From the NCBI GenBank assembly GCA_947034885.2, contig OX344755.2, positions 27,225,052-27,289,051 of the forward strand: DNA of 64,000 nucleotides, given 5' to 3'. Below the pieces are notes generated by a model. It was not told the DNA's origin. It worked only from the letters and a program-made list of their open reading frames with translations, and did no database searches. A program made the position numbers and the translations under genes. The first letter of the stretch is position 1; every line of letters begins with the position of its first letter. Shown piece after piece: positions 36,749 through 50,360 of the stretch. This DNA is from Thuidium tamariscinum (taxonomy: Eukaryota > Streptophyta > Bryopsida > Hypnales > Thuidiaceae).

Positions 36749-39700
36749 TTGAATGGTGTGCATTTTTGAATATAATCGCATTGAATTTCACAGCATATTT
36801 TTTGTAGTAATTCTATAGAACTGGATTAGATATTACAATGTGATCACGTTGAATTTGCCTTGCAACTGGGAAGTTTGCGCGTCTTGATATCAACTAAACA
36901 ACGAGGAGATTTCCTCGGCCACGAGAATAACTCCGTAGGCTCTTGAATGGTGTGCATTTTTGAATTTTAATCGCATTGAATTTCACAGCATATTTTTTGT
37001 AGTAATTCTATAGAACTGGATTAGATATTACAATGTGTTCACGTTGAATTTGCCTTGCAACTGGGAAGTTTGCGCGTCTTGATATCAACTAAACAACGAG
37101 GAGATTTCCTCGGCCACGAGAGTAACTCCGTAGGCTCTTGAATGGTGTGCATTTTTGAATATAATCGCATTGAATTTCACAGCATATTTTTTGTAGTAAT
37201 TCTATAGAACTGGATTAGATATTACAATGTGATCACGTTGAATTTGTATTGCAACTGAGAAGTTTGCGCGTCTTGATATCAACTAAACACCTCGGAGATT
37301 TCCTCGGCCACGAGAATAACTCCGTAGGCTCTAGAATGGTGTGCATTTTTGAATTTAATCGCATTGAATTTCACAGCATATTTTTTGTAGTAATTCTATA
37401 GAACTGGATTAGATATTACAATGTGATCACGTTGAATTTGCCTTGCAACTGGGAAGTTTGCGCGTCTTGATATCAACTAAACAACGAGGAGATTTCCTCG
37501 GCCACGAGAGTAACTCCGTAGGCTCTTGAATGGTGTGCATTTTTGAATATAATCGCATTGAATTTCACAGCATATTTTTTGTAGTAATTCTATAGAACTG
37601 GATTAGATATTACAATGTGATCACGTTGAATTTGTATTGCAACTGAGAAGTTTGTGCGTCTTGATATCAACTAAACACCTCGGAGATTTCCTCGGCCACG
37701 AGAATAACTCCGTAGGCTCTTGAATGGTGTGCATTTTTGAATTTTAATCGCATTGAATTTCACAGCATATTTTTTGTAGTAATTCTATAGAACTGGATTA
37801 GATATTACAATGTGATCACGTTGAATTTGTATTGCAACTAAGAAGTTTGCGCGTCTTGATATCAACTAAACACCTCGGAGATTTCCTCGGCCACGAGAAT
37901 AACTCCGTAGGCTCTTGAATGGTGTGCATTTTTGAATATAATCGCATTGAATTTCACAGCATATTTTTTGTAGTAATTCTATAGAACTGGATTAGATATT
38001 ACAATGTGATCACGTTGAATTTGCCTTGCAACTGGGAAGTTTGCGCGTCTTGATATCAACTAAACAACGAGGAGATTTCCTCGGCCACGAGAGTAACTCC
38101 GTAGGCTCTTGAATGGTGTGCATTTTTGAATATAATCGCATTGAATTTCACAGCATATTTTTTGTAGTAATTCTATAGAACTGGATTAGATATTACAATG
38201 TGATCACGTTGAATTTGCCTTGCAACTGGGAAGTTTGCGCGTCTTGATATCAACTAAACAACGAGGAGATTTCCTCGGCCACGAGAGTAACTCCGTAGGC
38301 TCTTGAATGGTGTGCATTTTTGAATTTAATCGCATTGAATTTCACAGCATATTTTTTGTAGTAATTCTATAGAACTGGATTAGATATTACAATGTGATCA
38401 CGTTGAATTTGCCTTGCAACTGGGAAGTTTGCGCGTCTTGATATCAACTAAACAACGAGGAGATTTCCTCGGCCACGAGAGTAACTCCGTAGGCTCTTGA
38501 ATGGTGTGCATTTTTGAATATAATCGCATTGAATTTCACAGCATATTTTTTGTAGTAATTCTATAGAACTGGATTAGATATTACAATGTGATCACGTTGA
38601 ATTTGCCTTGCAACTGGGAAGTTTGCGCGTCTTGATATCAACTAAACAACGAGGAGATTTCCTCGGCCACGAGAATAACTCCGTAGGCTCTTGAATGGTG
38701 TGCATTTTTGAATATAATCGCATTGAATTTCACAGCATATTTTTTGTAGTAATTCTATAGAACTGGATTAGATATTACAATGTGATCACGTTGAATTTGC
38801 CTTGCAACTGGGAAGTTTGCGCGTCTTGATATCAACTAAACAACGAGGAGATTTCCTCGGCCACGAGAATAACTCCGTAGGCTCTGGAATGGTGTGCATT
38901 TTTGAATTTTAATCGCATTGAATTTCACAGCATATTTTTTGTAGTAATTCTATAGAACTGGATTAGATATTACAATGTGATCACGTTGAATTTGTCTTGC
39001 AACTGAGAAGTTTGCGCGTCTTGATGTCAACTAAACACCTCGGAGATTTCCTCGGCCAAGAGAATAACTCCGTAGGCTCTTGAATGGTGTGCATTTTTGA
39101 ATTCTAATCGCATTGAATTTCATAGCATATTTTTTGTAGTAATTCTATAGAACTGGATTAGATATTACAATGTGATCACGTTGAATTTGTATTGCAACTA
39201 AGAAGTTTGCGCGTCTTGATATCAACTAAACACCTCGGAGATTTCCTCGGCCACGAGAATAACTCCGTAGGCTCTTGAATGGTGTGCATTTTTGAATTTT
39301 ATTCGCATTGAATTTCACAGCATATTTTTTGTAGTAATTCTATAGAACTGGATTAGATATTACAATGTGTTCACGTTGAATTTGCCTTGCAACTGGGAAG
39401 TTTGCGCGTCTTGATATCAACTAAACAACGAGGAGATTTCCTCGGCCACGAGAGTAACTCCGTAGGCTCTTGAATGGTGTGCATTTTTGAATATAATCGC
39501 ATTGAATTTCACAGCATATTTTTTGTAGTAATTCTATAGAACTGGATTAGATATTACAATGTGATCACGTTGAATTTGCCTTGCAACTGGGAAGTTTGCG
39601 CGTCTTGATATCAACTAAACAACGAGGAGATTTCCTCGGCCACGAGAATAACTCCGTAGGCTCTGGAATGGTGTGCATTTTTGAATTTTAATCGCATTGA

Positions 39701-42700
39701 ATTTCACAGCATATTTTTTGTAGTAATTCTATAGAACTGGATTAGATATTACAATGTGATCACGTTGAATTTGTATTGCAACTGAGAAGTTTGTGCGTCT
39801 TGATATCAACTAAACACCTCGGAGATTTCCTCGGCCACGAGAATAACTCCGTAGGCTCTTGAATGGTGTGCATTTTTGAATTTTAATCGCATTGAATTTC
39901 ACAGCATATTTTTTGTAGTAATTCTATAGAACTGGATTAGATATTACAATGTGATCACGTTGAATTTGCCTTGCAACTGAGAAGTTTGCGCGTCTTGATA
40001 TCAACTAAACAACGAGGAGATTTCCTCGGCCACGAGAGTAACTCCGTAGGCTCTTGAATGGTGTGCATTTTTGAATATAATCGCATTGAATTTCACAGCA
40101 TATTTTTTGTAGTAATTCTATAGAACTGGATTAGATATTACAATGTGATCACGTTGAATTTGCCTTGCAACTGGGAAGTTTGCGCGTCTTGATATCAACT
40201 AAACAACGAGGAGATTTCCTCGGCCACGAGAATAACTCCGTAGGCTCTGGAATGGTGTGCATTTTTGAATTTTAATCGCATTGAATTTCACAGCATATTT
40301 TTTGTAGTAATTCTATAGAACTGGATTAGATATTACAATGTGATCACGTTGAATTTGTCTTGCAACTGAGAAGTTTGCGCGTCTTGATGTCAACTAAACA
40401 CCTCGGAGATTTCCTCGGCCAAGAGAATAACTCCGTAGGCTCTTGAATGGTGTGCATTTTTGAATTCTAATCGCATTGAATTTCATAGCATATTTTTTGT
40501 AGTAATTCTATAGAACTGGATTAGATATTACAATGTGATCACGTTGAATTTGTATTGCAACTAAGAAGTTTGCGCGTCTTGATATCAACTAAACACCTCG
40601 GAGATTTCCTCGGCCACGAGAATAACTCCGTAGGCTCTTGAATGGTGTGCATTTTTGAATTCTAATCGCATTGAATTTCATAGCATATTTTTTGTAGTAA
40701 TTCTATAGAACTGGATTAGATATTACAATGTGTTCACGTTGAATTTGCCTTGCAACTGGGAAGTTTGCGCGTCTTGATATCAACTAAACAACGAGGAGAT
40801 TTCCTCGGCCACGAGAGTAACTCCGTAGGCTCTTGAATGGTGTGCATTTTTGAATATAATCGCATTGAATTTCACAGCATATTTTTTGTAGTAATTCTAT
40901 AGAACTGGATTAGATATTACAATGTGATCACGTTGAATTTGCCTTGCAACTGGGAAGTTTGCGCGTCTTGATATCAACTAAACAACGAGGAGATTTCCTC
41001 GGCCACGAGAATAACTCCGTAGGCTCTGGAATGGTGTGCATTTTTGAATTTTAATCGCATTGAATTTCACAGCATATTTTTTGTAGTAATTCTATAGAAC
41101 TGGATTAGATATTACAATGTGATCACGTTGAATTTGTCTTGCAACTGAGAAGTTTGCGCGTCTTGATGTCAACTAAACACCTAGGAGATTTCCTCGGCCA
41201 AGAGAATAACTCCGTAGGCTCTTGAATGGTGTGCATTTTTGAATTCTAATCGCATTGAATTTCATAGCATATTTTTTGTAGTAATTCTATAGAACTGGAT
41301 TAGATATTACAATGTGTTCACGTTGAATTTGCCTTGCAACTGGGAAGTTTGCGCGTCTTGATATCAACTAAACACCTCGGAGATTTCCTCGGCCACGAGA
41401 ATAACTCCGTAGGCTCTTGAATGGTGTGCATTTTTGAATTTTAATCGCATTGAATTTCACAGCATATTTTTTGTAGTAATTCTATAGAACTGGATTAGAT
41501 ATTACAATGTGTTCACGTTGAATTTGCCTTGCAACTGGGAAGTTTGCGCGTCTTGATATCAACTAAACAACTCGGAGATTTCCTCGGCCACGAGAATAAC
41601 TCCGTAGGCTCTTGAATGGTGTGCAGTTTTGAATATAATCGCATTGAATTTCACAGCATATTTTTTGTAGTAATTCTATAGAACTGGATTAGATATTACA
41701 ATGTGATCACGTTGAATTTGCCTTGCAACTGGGAAGTTTGCGCGTCTTGATATCAACTAAACAACGAGGAGATTTCCTCGGCCACGAGAATAACTCCGTA
41801 GGCTCTTGAATGGTGTGCATTTTTGAATTTTAATCGCATTGAATTTCACAGCATATTTTTTGTAGTAATTCTATAGAACTGGATTAGATATTACAATGTG
41901 TTCACGTTGAATTTGCCTTGCAACTGGGAAGTTTGCGCGTCTTGATATCAACTAAACAACGAGGAGATTTCCTCGGCCACGAGAGTAACTCCGTAGGCTC
42001 TTGAATGGTGTGCATTTTTGAATATAATCGCATTGAATTTCACAGCATATTTTTTGTAGTAATTCTATAGAACTGGATTAGATATTACAATGTGATCACG
42101 TTGAATTTGTATTGCAACTGAGAAGTTTGCGCGTCTTGATATCAACTAAACACCTCGGAGATTTCCTCGGCCACGAGAATAACTCCGTAGGCTCTAGAAT
42201 GGTGTGCATTTTTGAATTTAATCGCATTGAATTTCACAGCATATTTTTTGTAGTAATTCTATAGAACTGGATTAGATATTACAATGTGATCACGTTGAAT
42301 TTGCCTTGCAACTGGGAAGTTTGCGCGTCTTGATATCAACTAAACAACGAGGAGATTTCCTCGGCCACGAGAGTAACTCCGTAGGCTCTTGAATGGTGTG
42401 CATTTTTGAATATAATCGCATTGAATTTCACAGCATATTTTTTGTAGTAATTCTATAGAACTGGATTAGATATTACAATGTGATCACGTTGAATTTGTAT
42501 TGCAACTGAGAAGTTTGTGCGTCTTGATATCAACTAAACACCTCGGAGATTTCCTCGGCCACGAGAATAACTCCGTAGGCTCTTGAATGGTGTGCATTTT
42601 TGAATTTTAATCGCATTGAATTTCACAGCATATTTTTTGTAGTAATTCTATAGAACTGGATTAGATATTACAATGTGATCACGTTGAATTTGTATTGCAA

Positions 42701-45700
42701 CTAAGAAGTTTGCGCGTCTTGATATCAACTAAACACCTCGGAGATTTCCTCGGCCACGAGAATAACTCCGTAGGCTCTTGAATGGTGTGCATTTTTGAAT
42801 ATAATCGCATTGAATTTCACAGCATATTTTTTGTAGTAATTCTATAGAACTGGATTAGATATTACAATGTGATCACGTTGAATTTGCCTTGCAACTGGGA
42901 AGTTTGCGCGTCTTGATATCAACTAAACAACGAGGAGATTTCCTCGGCCACGAGAGTAACTCCGTAGGCTCTTGAATGGTGTGCATTTTTGAATATAATC
43001 GCATTGAATTTCACAGCATATTTTTTGTAGTAATTCTATAGAACTGGATTAGATATTACAATGTGATCACGTTGAATTTGCCTTGCAACTGGGAAGTTTG
43101 CGCGTCTTGATATCAACTAAACAACGAGGAGATTTCCTCGGCCACGAGAGTAACTCCGTAGGCTCTTGAATGGTGTGCATTTTTGAATTCTAATCGCATT
43201 GAATTTCACAGCATATTTTTTGTAGTAATTCTATAGAACTGGATTAGATATTACAATGTGATCACGTTGAATTTGCCTTGCAACTGGGAAGTTTGCGCGT
43301 CTTGATATCAACTAAACAACGAGGAGATTTCCTCGGCCACGAGAATAACTCCGTAGGCTCTTGAATGGTGTGCATTTTTGAATATAATCGCATTGAATTT
43401 CACAGCATATTTTTTGTAGTAATTCTATAGAACTGGATTAGATATTACAATGTGATCACGTTGAATTTGCCTTGCAACTGGGAAGTTTGCGCGTCTTGAT
43501 ATCAACTAAACAACGAGGAGATTTCCTCGGCCACGAGAATAACTCCGTAGGCTCTTGAATGGTGTGCATTTTTGAATATAATCGCATTGAATTTCACAGC
43601 ATATTTTTTGTAGTAATTCTATAGAACTGGATTAGATATTACAATGTGATCACGTTGAATTTGCCTTGCAACTGGGAAGTTTGCGCGTCTTGATATCAAC
43701 TAAACAACGAGGAGATTTCCTCGGCCACGAGAATAACTCCGTAGGCTCTTGAATGGTGTGCATTTTTGAATTTTAATCGCATTGAATTTCACAGCATATT
43801 TTTTGTAGTAATTCTATAGAACTGGATTAGATATTACAATGTGATCACGTTGAATTTGTCTTGCAACTGAGAAGTTTGCGCGTCTTGATGTCAACTAAAC
43901 ACCTCGGAGATTTCCTCGGCCAAGAGAATAACTCCGTAGGCTCTTGAATGGTGTGCATTTTTGAATTCTAATCGCATTGAATTTCATAGCATATTTTTTG
44001 TAGTAATTCTATAGAACTGGATTAGATATTACAATGTGATCACGTTGAATTTGTATTGCAACTAAGAAGTTTGCGCGTCTTGATATCAACTAAACACCTC
44101 GGAGATTTCCTCGGCCACGAGAATAACTCCGTAGGCTCTTGAATGGTGTGCATTTTTGAATTTTATTCGCATTGAATTTCACAGCATATTTTTTGTAGTA
44201 ATTCTATAGAACTGGATTAGATATTACAATGTGTTCACGTTGAATTTGCCTTGCAACTGGGAAGTTTGCGCGTCTTGATATCAACTAAACAACGAGGAGA
44301 TTTCCTCGGCCACGAGAGTAACTCCGTAGGCTCTTGAATGGTGTGCATTTTTGAATATAATCGCATTGAATTTCACAGCATATTTTTTGTAGTAATTCTA
44401 TAGAACTGGATTAGATATTACAATGTGATCACGTTGAATTTGCCTTGCAACTGGGAAGTTTGCGCGTCTTGATATCAACTAAACAACGAGGAGATTTCCT
44501 CGGCCACGAGAATAACTCCGTAGGCTCTGGAATGGTGTGCATTTTTGAATTTTAATCGCATTGAATTTCACAGCATATTTTTTGTAGTAATTCTATAGAA
44601 CTGGATTAGATATTACAATGTGATCACGTTGAATTTGTATTGCAACTGAGAAGTTTGTGCGTCTTGATATCAACTAAACACCTCGGAGATTTCCTCGGCC
44701 ACGAGAATAACTCCGTAGGCTCTTGAATGGTGTGCATTTTTGAATTTTAATCGCATTGAATTTCACAGCATATTTTTTGTAGTAATTCTATAGAACTGGA
44801 TTAGATATTACAATGTGATCACGTTGAATTTGCCTTGCAACTGAGAAGTTTGCGCGTCTTGATATCAACTAAACAACGAGGAGATTTCCTCGGCCACGAG
44901 AGTAACTCCGTAGGCTCTTGAATGGTGTGCATTTTTGAATATAATCGCATTGAATTTCACAGCATATTTTTTGTAGTAATTCTATAGAACTGGATTAGAT
45001 ATTACAATGTGATCACGTTGAATTTGCCTTGCAACTGGGAAGTTTGCGCGTCTTGATATCAACTAAACAACGAGGAGATTTCCTCGGCCACGAGAATAAC
45101 TCCGTAGGCTCTGGAATGGTGTGCATTTTTGAATTTTAATCGCATTGAATTTCACAGCATATTTTTTGTAGTAATTCTATAGAACTGGATTAGATATTAC
45201 AATGTGATCACGTTGAATTTGTCTTGCAACTGAGAAGTTTGCGCGTCTTGATGTCAACTAAACACCTCGGAGATTTCCTCGGCCAAGAGAATAACTCCGT
45301 AGGCTCTTGAATGGTGTGCATTTTTGAATTCTAATCGCATTGAATTTCATAGCATATTTTTTGTAGTAATTCTATAGAACTGGATTAGATATTACAATGT
45401 GATCACGTTGAATTTGTATTGCAACTAAGAAGTTTGCGCGTCTTGATATCAACTAAACACCTCGGAGATTTCCTCGGCCACGAGAATAACTCCGTAGGCT
45501 CTTGAATGGTGTGCATTTTTGAATTCTAATCGCATTGAATTTCATAGCATATTTTTTGTAGTAATTCTATAGAACTGGATTAGATATTACAATGTGTTCA
45601 CGTTGAATTTGCCTTGCAACTGGGAAGTTTGCGCGTCTTGATATCAACTAAACAACGAGGAGATTTCCTCGGCCACGAGAGTAACTCCGTAGGCTCTTGA

Positions 45701-46670
45701 ATGGTGTGCATTTTTGAATATAATCGCATTGAATTTCACAGCATATTTTTTGTAGTAATTCTATAGAACTGGATTAGATATTACAATGTGATCACGTTGA
45801 ATTTGCCTTGCAACTGGGAAGTTTGCGCGTCTTGATATCAACTAAACAACGAGGAGATTTCCTCGGCCACGAGAATAACTCCGTAGGCTCTGGAATGGTG
45901 TGCATTTTTGAATTTTAATCGCATTGAATTTCACAGCATATTTTTTGTAGTAATTCTATAGAACTGGATTAGATATTACAATGTGATCACGTTGAATTTG
46001 TCTTGCAACTGAGAAGTTTGCGCGTCTTGATGTCAACTAAACACCTAGGAGATTTCCTCGGCCAAGAGAATAACTCCGTAGGCTCTTGAATGGTGTGCAT
46101 TTTTGAATTCTAATCGCATTGAATTTCATAGCATATTTTTTGTAGTAATTCTATAGAACTGGATTAGATATTACAATGTGATCACGTTGAATTTGTATTG
46201 CAACTAAGAAGTTTGCGCGTCTTGATATCAACTAAACACCTCGGAGATTTCCTCGGCCACGAGAATAACTCCGTAGGCTCTTGAATGGTGTGCATTTTTG
46301 AATTTTATTCGCATTGAATTTCACAGCATATTTTTTGTAGTAATTCTATAGAACTGGATTAGATATTACAATGTGTTCACGTTGAATTTGCCTTGCAACT
46401 GGGAAGTTTGCGCGTCTTGATATCAACTAAACACCTCGGAGATTTCCTCGGCCACGAGAATAACTCCGTAGGCTCTTGAATGGTGTGCATTTTTGAATTT
46501 TAATCGCATTGAATTTCACAGCATATTTTTTGTAGTAATTCTATAGAACTGGATTAGATATTACAATGTGTTCACGTTGAATTTGCCTTGCAACTGGGAA
46601 GTTTGCGCGTCTTGATATCAACTAAACAACTCGGAGATTTCCTCGGCCACGAGAATAACTCCGTAGGCTC
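36749..46670 (+). repeat. Large tandem duplication, 25 and 26 units (about 4.86 and 5.06 kb)
   Basis: Copy 1 is 36749-41611 and copy 2 is 41612-46670. Bar-code variants repeat at a constant offset of 4863-4864 bp: TAGAAT (37332 and 42195), CAAGAG with GATGTC (39059 and 43923; 40422 and 45286; 41201 and 46065), CCTAGG (41181 and 46046 region) and TGGAAT (39664 and 44528; 40248 and 45112; 41027 and 45891). The AACTCGG intermediate (41417 and 46476 units) is also shared. Copy 2 has one more unit near its end: the copy 1 unit at 41222 is a fusion of the first part of a unit like 46086 and the second part of one like 46281. Copy 2 has lost TGGAAT at 43749, and 43166 differs in length from 38303. 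Confidence 0.88.
38691..41221 (+). repeat. Nested 3- and 4-unit cassettes with TGGAAT and CAAGAG
   Basis: Within copy 1 of the large duplication, TGGAAT unit starts lie at 38885, 39664, 40248 and 41027: spacings of 779, 584 and 779 bp (4, 3 and 4 units). The 4-unit cassette is TGGAAT unit with GATGTC and CAAGAG, AATTCTAATC unit with CATAGC, B unit with T96, then B unit with A96. The 3-unit form (39664-40247) replaces the first unit with a GTGCG unit. The same nesting is seen in copy 2 at 43749-46085, so the cassettes formed before the large duplication. Confidence 0.82.
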
Positions 46671-47253
46671 TTGAATGGTGTGCATTTTTGAATATAATCG
46701 CATTGAATTTCACAGCATATTTTTTGTAGTAATTCTATAGAACTGGATTAGATATTACAATGTGATCACGTTGAATTTGCCTTGCAACTGGGAAGTTTGC
46801 GCGTCTTGATATCAACTAAACAACGAGGAGATTTCCTCGGCCACGAGAGTAACTCCGTAGGCTCTTGAATGGTGTGCATTTTTGAATATAATCGCATTGA
46901 ATTTCACAGCATATTTTTTGTAGTAATTCTATAGAACTGGATTAGATATTACAATGTGATCACGTTGAATTTGTATTGCAACTAAGAAGTTTGCGCGTCT
47001 TGATATCAACTAAACACCTCGGAGATTTCCTCGGCCACGAGAATAACTCCGTAGGCTCTTGAATGGTGTGCATTTTTGAATTTTAATCGCATTGAATTTC
47101 ACAGCATATTTTTTGTAGTAATTCTATAGAACTGGATTAGATATTACAATGTGATCACGTTGAATTTGTATTGCAACTAAGAAGTTTGCGCGTCTTGATA
47201 TCAACTAAACACCTCGGAGATTTCCTCGGCCACGAGAATAACTCCGTAGGCTC

Positions 47254-49583
47254 TTGAATGGTGTGCATTTTTGAATATAATCGCATTGAATTTCACAGCA
47301 TATTTTTTGTAGTAATTCTATAGAACTGGATTAGATATTACAATGTGATCACGTTGAATTTGCCTTGCAACTGGGAAGTTTGCGCGTCTTGATATCAACT
47401 AAACAACGAGGAGATTTCCTCGGCCACGAGAGTAACTCCGTAGGCTCTAGAATGGTGTGCATTTTTGAATTTAATCGCATTGAATTTCACAGCATATTTT
47501 TTGTAGTAATTCTATAGAACTGGATTAGATATTACAATGTGATCACGTTGAATTTGCCTTGCAACTGGGAAGTTTGCGCGTCTTGATATCAACTAAACAA
47601 CGAGGAGATTTCCTCGGCCACGAGAGTAACTCCGTAGGCTCTTGAATGGTGTGCATTTTTGAATATAATCGCATTGAATTTCACAGCATATTTTTTGTAG
47701 TAATTCTATAGAACTGGATTAGATATTACAATGTGTTCACGTTGAATTTGCCTTGCAACTGGGAAGTTTGCGCGTCTTGATATCAACTAAACACCTCGGA
47801 GATTTCCTCGGCCACGAGAATAACTCCGTAGGCTCTTGAATGGTGTGCATTTTTGAATTTTAATCGCATTGAATTTCACAGCATATTTTTTGTAGTAATT
47901 CTATAGAACTGGATTAGATATTACAATGTGTTCACGTTGAATTTGCCTTGCAACTGGGAAGTTTGCGCGTCTTGATATCAACTAAACAACGAGGAGATTT
48001 CCTCGGCCACGAGAGTAACTCCGTAGGCTCTTGAATGGTGTGCATTTTTGAATATAATCGCATTGAATTTCACAGCATATTTTTTGTAGTAATTCTATAG
48101 AACTGGATTAGATATTACAATGTGTTCACGTTGAATTTGCCTTGCAACTGGGAAGTTTGCGCGTCTTGATATCAACTAAACAACGAGGAGATTTCCTCGG
48201 CCACGAGAGTAACTCCGTAGGCTCTTGAATGGTGTGCATTTTTGAATATAATCGCATTGAATTTCACAGCATATTTTTTGTAGTAATTCTATAGAACTGG
48301 ATTAGATATTACAATGTGATCACGTTGAATTTGTATTGCAACTAAGAAGTTTGCGCGTCTTGATATCAACTAAACACCTCGGAGATTTCCTCGGCCACGA
48401 GAATAACTCCGTAGGCTCTTGAATGGTGTGCATTTTTGAATATAATCGCATTGAATTTCACAGCATATTTTTTGTAGTAATTCTATAGAACTGGATTAGA
48501 TATTACAATGTGATCACGTTGAATTTGCCTTGCAACTGGGAAGTTTGCGCGTCTTGATATCAACTAAACAACGAGGAGATTTCCTCGGCCACGAGAGTAA
48601 CTCCGTAGGCTCTAGAATGGTGTGCATTTTTGAATTTAATCGCATTGAATTTCACAGCATATTTTTTGTAGTAATTCTATAGAACTGGATTAGATATTAC
48701 AATGTGATCACGTTGAATTTGCCTTGCAACTGGGAAGTTTGCGCGTCTTGATATCAACTAAACAACGAGGAGATTTCCTCGGCCACGAGAGTAACTCCGT
48801 AGGCTCTTGAATGGTGTGCATTTTTGAATATAATCGCATTGAATTTCACAGCATATTTTTTGTAGTAATTCTATAGAACTGGATTAGATATTACAATGTG
48901 TTCACGTTGAATTTGCCTTGCAACTGGGAAGTTTGCGCGTCTTGATATCAACTAAACACCTCGGAGATTTCCTCGGCCACGAGAATAACTCCGTAGGCTC
49001 TTGAATGGTGTGCATTTTTGAATTTTAATCGCATTGAATTTCACAGCATATTTTTTGTAGTAATTCTATAGAACTGGATTAGATATTACAATGTGTTCAC
49101 GTTGAATTTGCCTTGCAACTGGGAAGTTTGCGCGTCTTGATATCAACTAAACAACGAGGAGATTTCCTCGGCCACGAGAGTAACTCCGTAGGCTCTTGAA
49201 TGGTGTGCATTTTTGAATATAATCGCATTGAATTTCACAGCATATTTTTTGTAGTAATTCTATAGAACTGGATTAGATATTACAATGTGATCACGTTGAA
49301 TTTGCCTTGCAACTGGGAAGTTTGCGCGTCTTGATATCAACTAAACAACGAGGAGATTTCCTCGGCCACGAGAGTAACTCCGTAGGCTCTTGAATGGTGT
49401 GCATTTTTGAATATAATCGCATTGAATTTCACAGCATATTTTTTGTAGTAATTCTATAGAACTGGATTAGATATTACAATGTGATCACGTTGAATTTGTA
49501 TTGCAACTAAGAAGTTTGCGCGTCTTGATATCAACTAAACACCTCGGAGATTTCCTCGGCCACGAGAATAACTCCGTAGGCTC
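47254..49583 (+). repeat. Tandem 6-unit duplication (2 x 1165 bp)
   Basis: Copy 1 is 47254-48418 and copy 2 is 48419-49583. Each has a TAGAAT unit with AATTTAATC as its second unit (47448 and 48613), followed by a hybrid B unit with CCTCGG. The only type difference is T96 at 48031 versus A96 at 49196. TAGAAT also occurs at 37332 and 42195, linking this block to the large duplication upstream. Confidence 0.85.
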
Positions 49584-50360
49584 TTGAATGGTGTGCATTT
49601 TTGAATATAATCGCATTGAATTTCACAGCATATTTTTTGTAGTAATTCTATAGAACTGGATTAGATATTACAATGTGATCACGTTGAATTTGTATTGCAA
49701 CTAAGAAGTTTGCGCGTCTTGATATCAACTAAACACCTCGGAGATTTCCTCGGCCACGAGAATAACTCCGTAGGCTCTTGAATGGTGTGCATTTTTGAAT
49801 TTTAATCGCATTGAATTTCACAGCATATTTTTTGTAGTAATTCTATAGAACTGGATTAGATATTACAATGTGATCACGTTGAATTTGTATTGCAACTAAG
49901 AAGTTTGCGCGTCTTGATATCAACTAAACACCTCGGAGATTTCCTCGGCCACGAGAATAACTCCGTAGGCTCTTGAATGGTGTGCATTTTTGAATATAAT
50001 CGCATTGAATTTCACAGCATATTTTTTGTAGTAATTCTATAGAACTGGATTAGATATTACAATGTGATCACGTTGAATTTGCCTTGCAACTGGGAAGTTT
50101 GCGCGTCTTGATATCAACTAAACAACGAGGAGATTTCCTCGGCCACGAGAGTAACTCCGTAGGCTCTTGAATGGTGTGCATTTTTGAATATAATCGCATT
50201 GAATTTCACAGCATATTTTTTGTAGTAATTCTATAGAACTGGATTAGATATTACAATGTGATCACGTTGAATTTGCCTTGCAACTGGGAAGTTTGCGCGT
50301 CTTGATATCAACTAAACACCTCGGAGATTTCCTCGGCCACGAGAATAACTCCGTAGGCTC

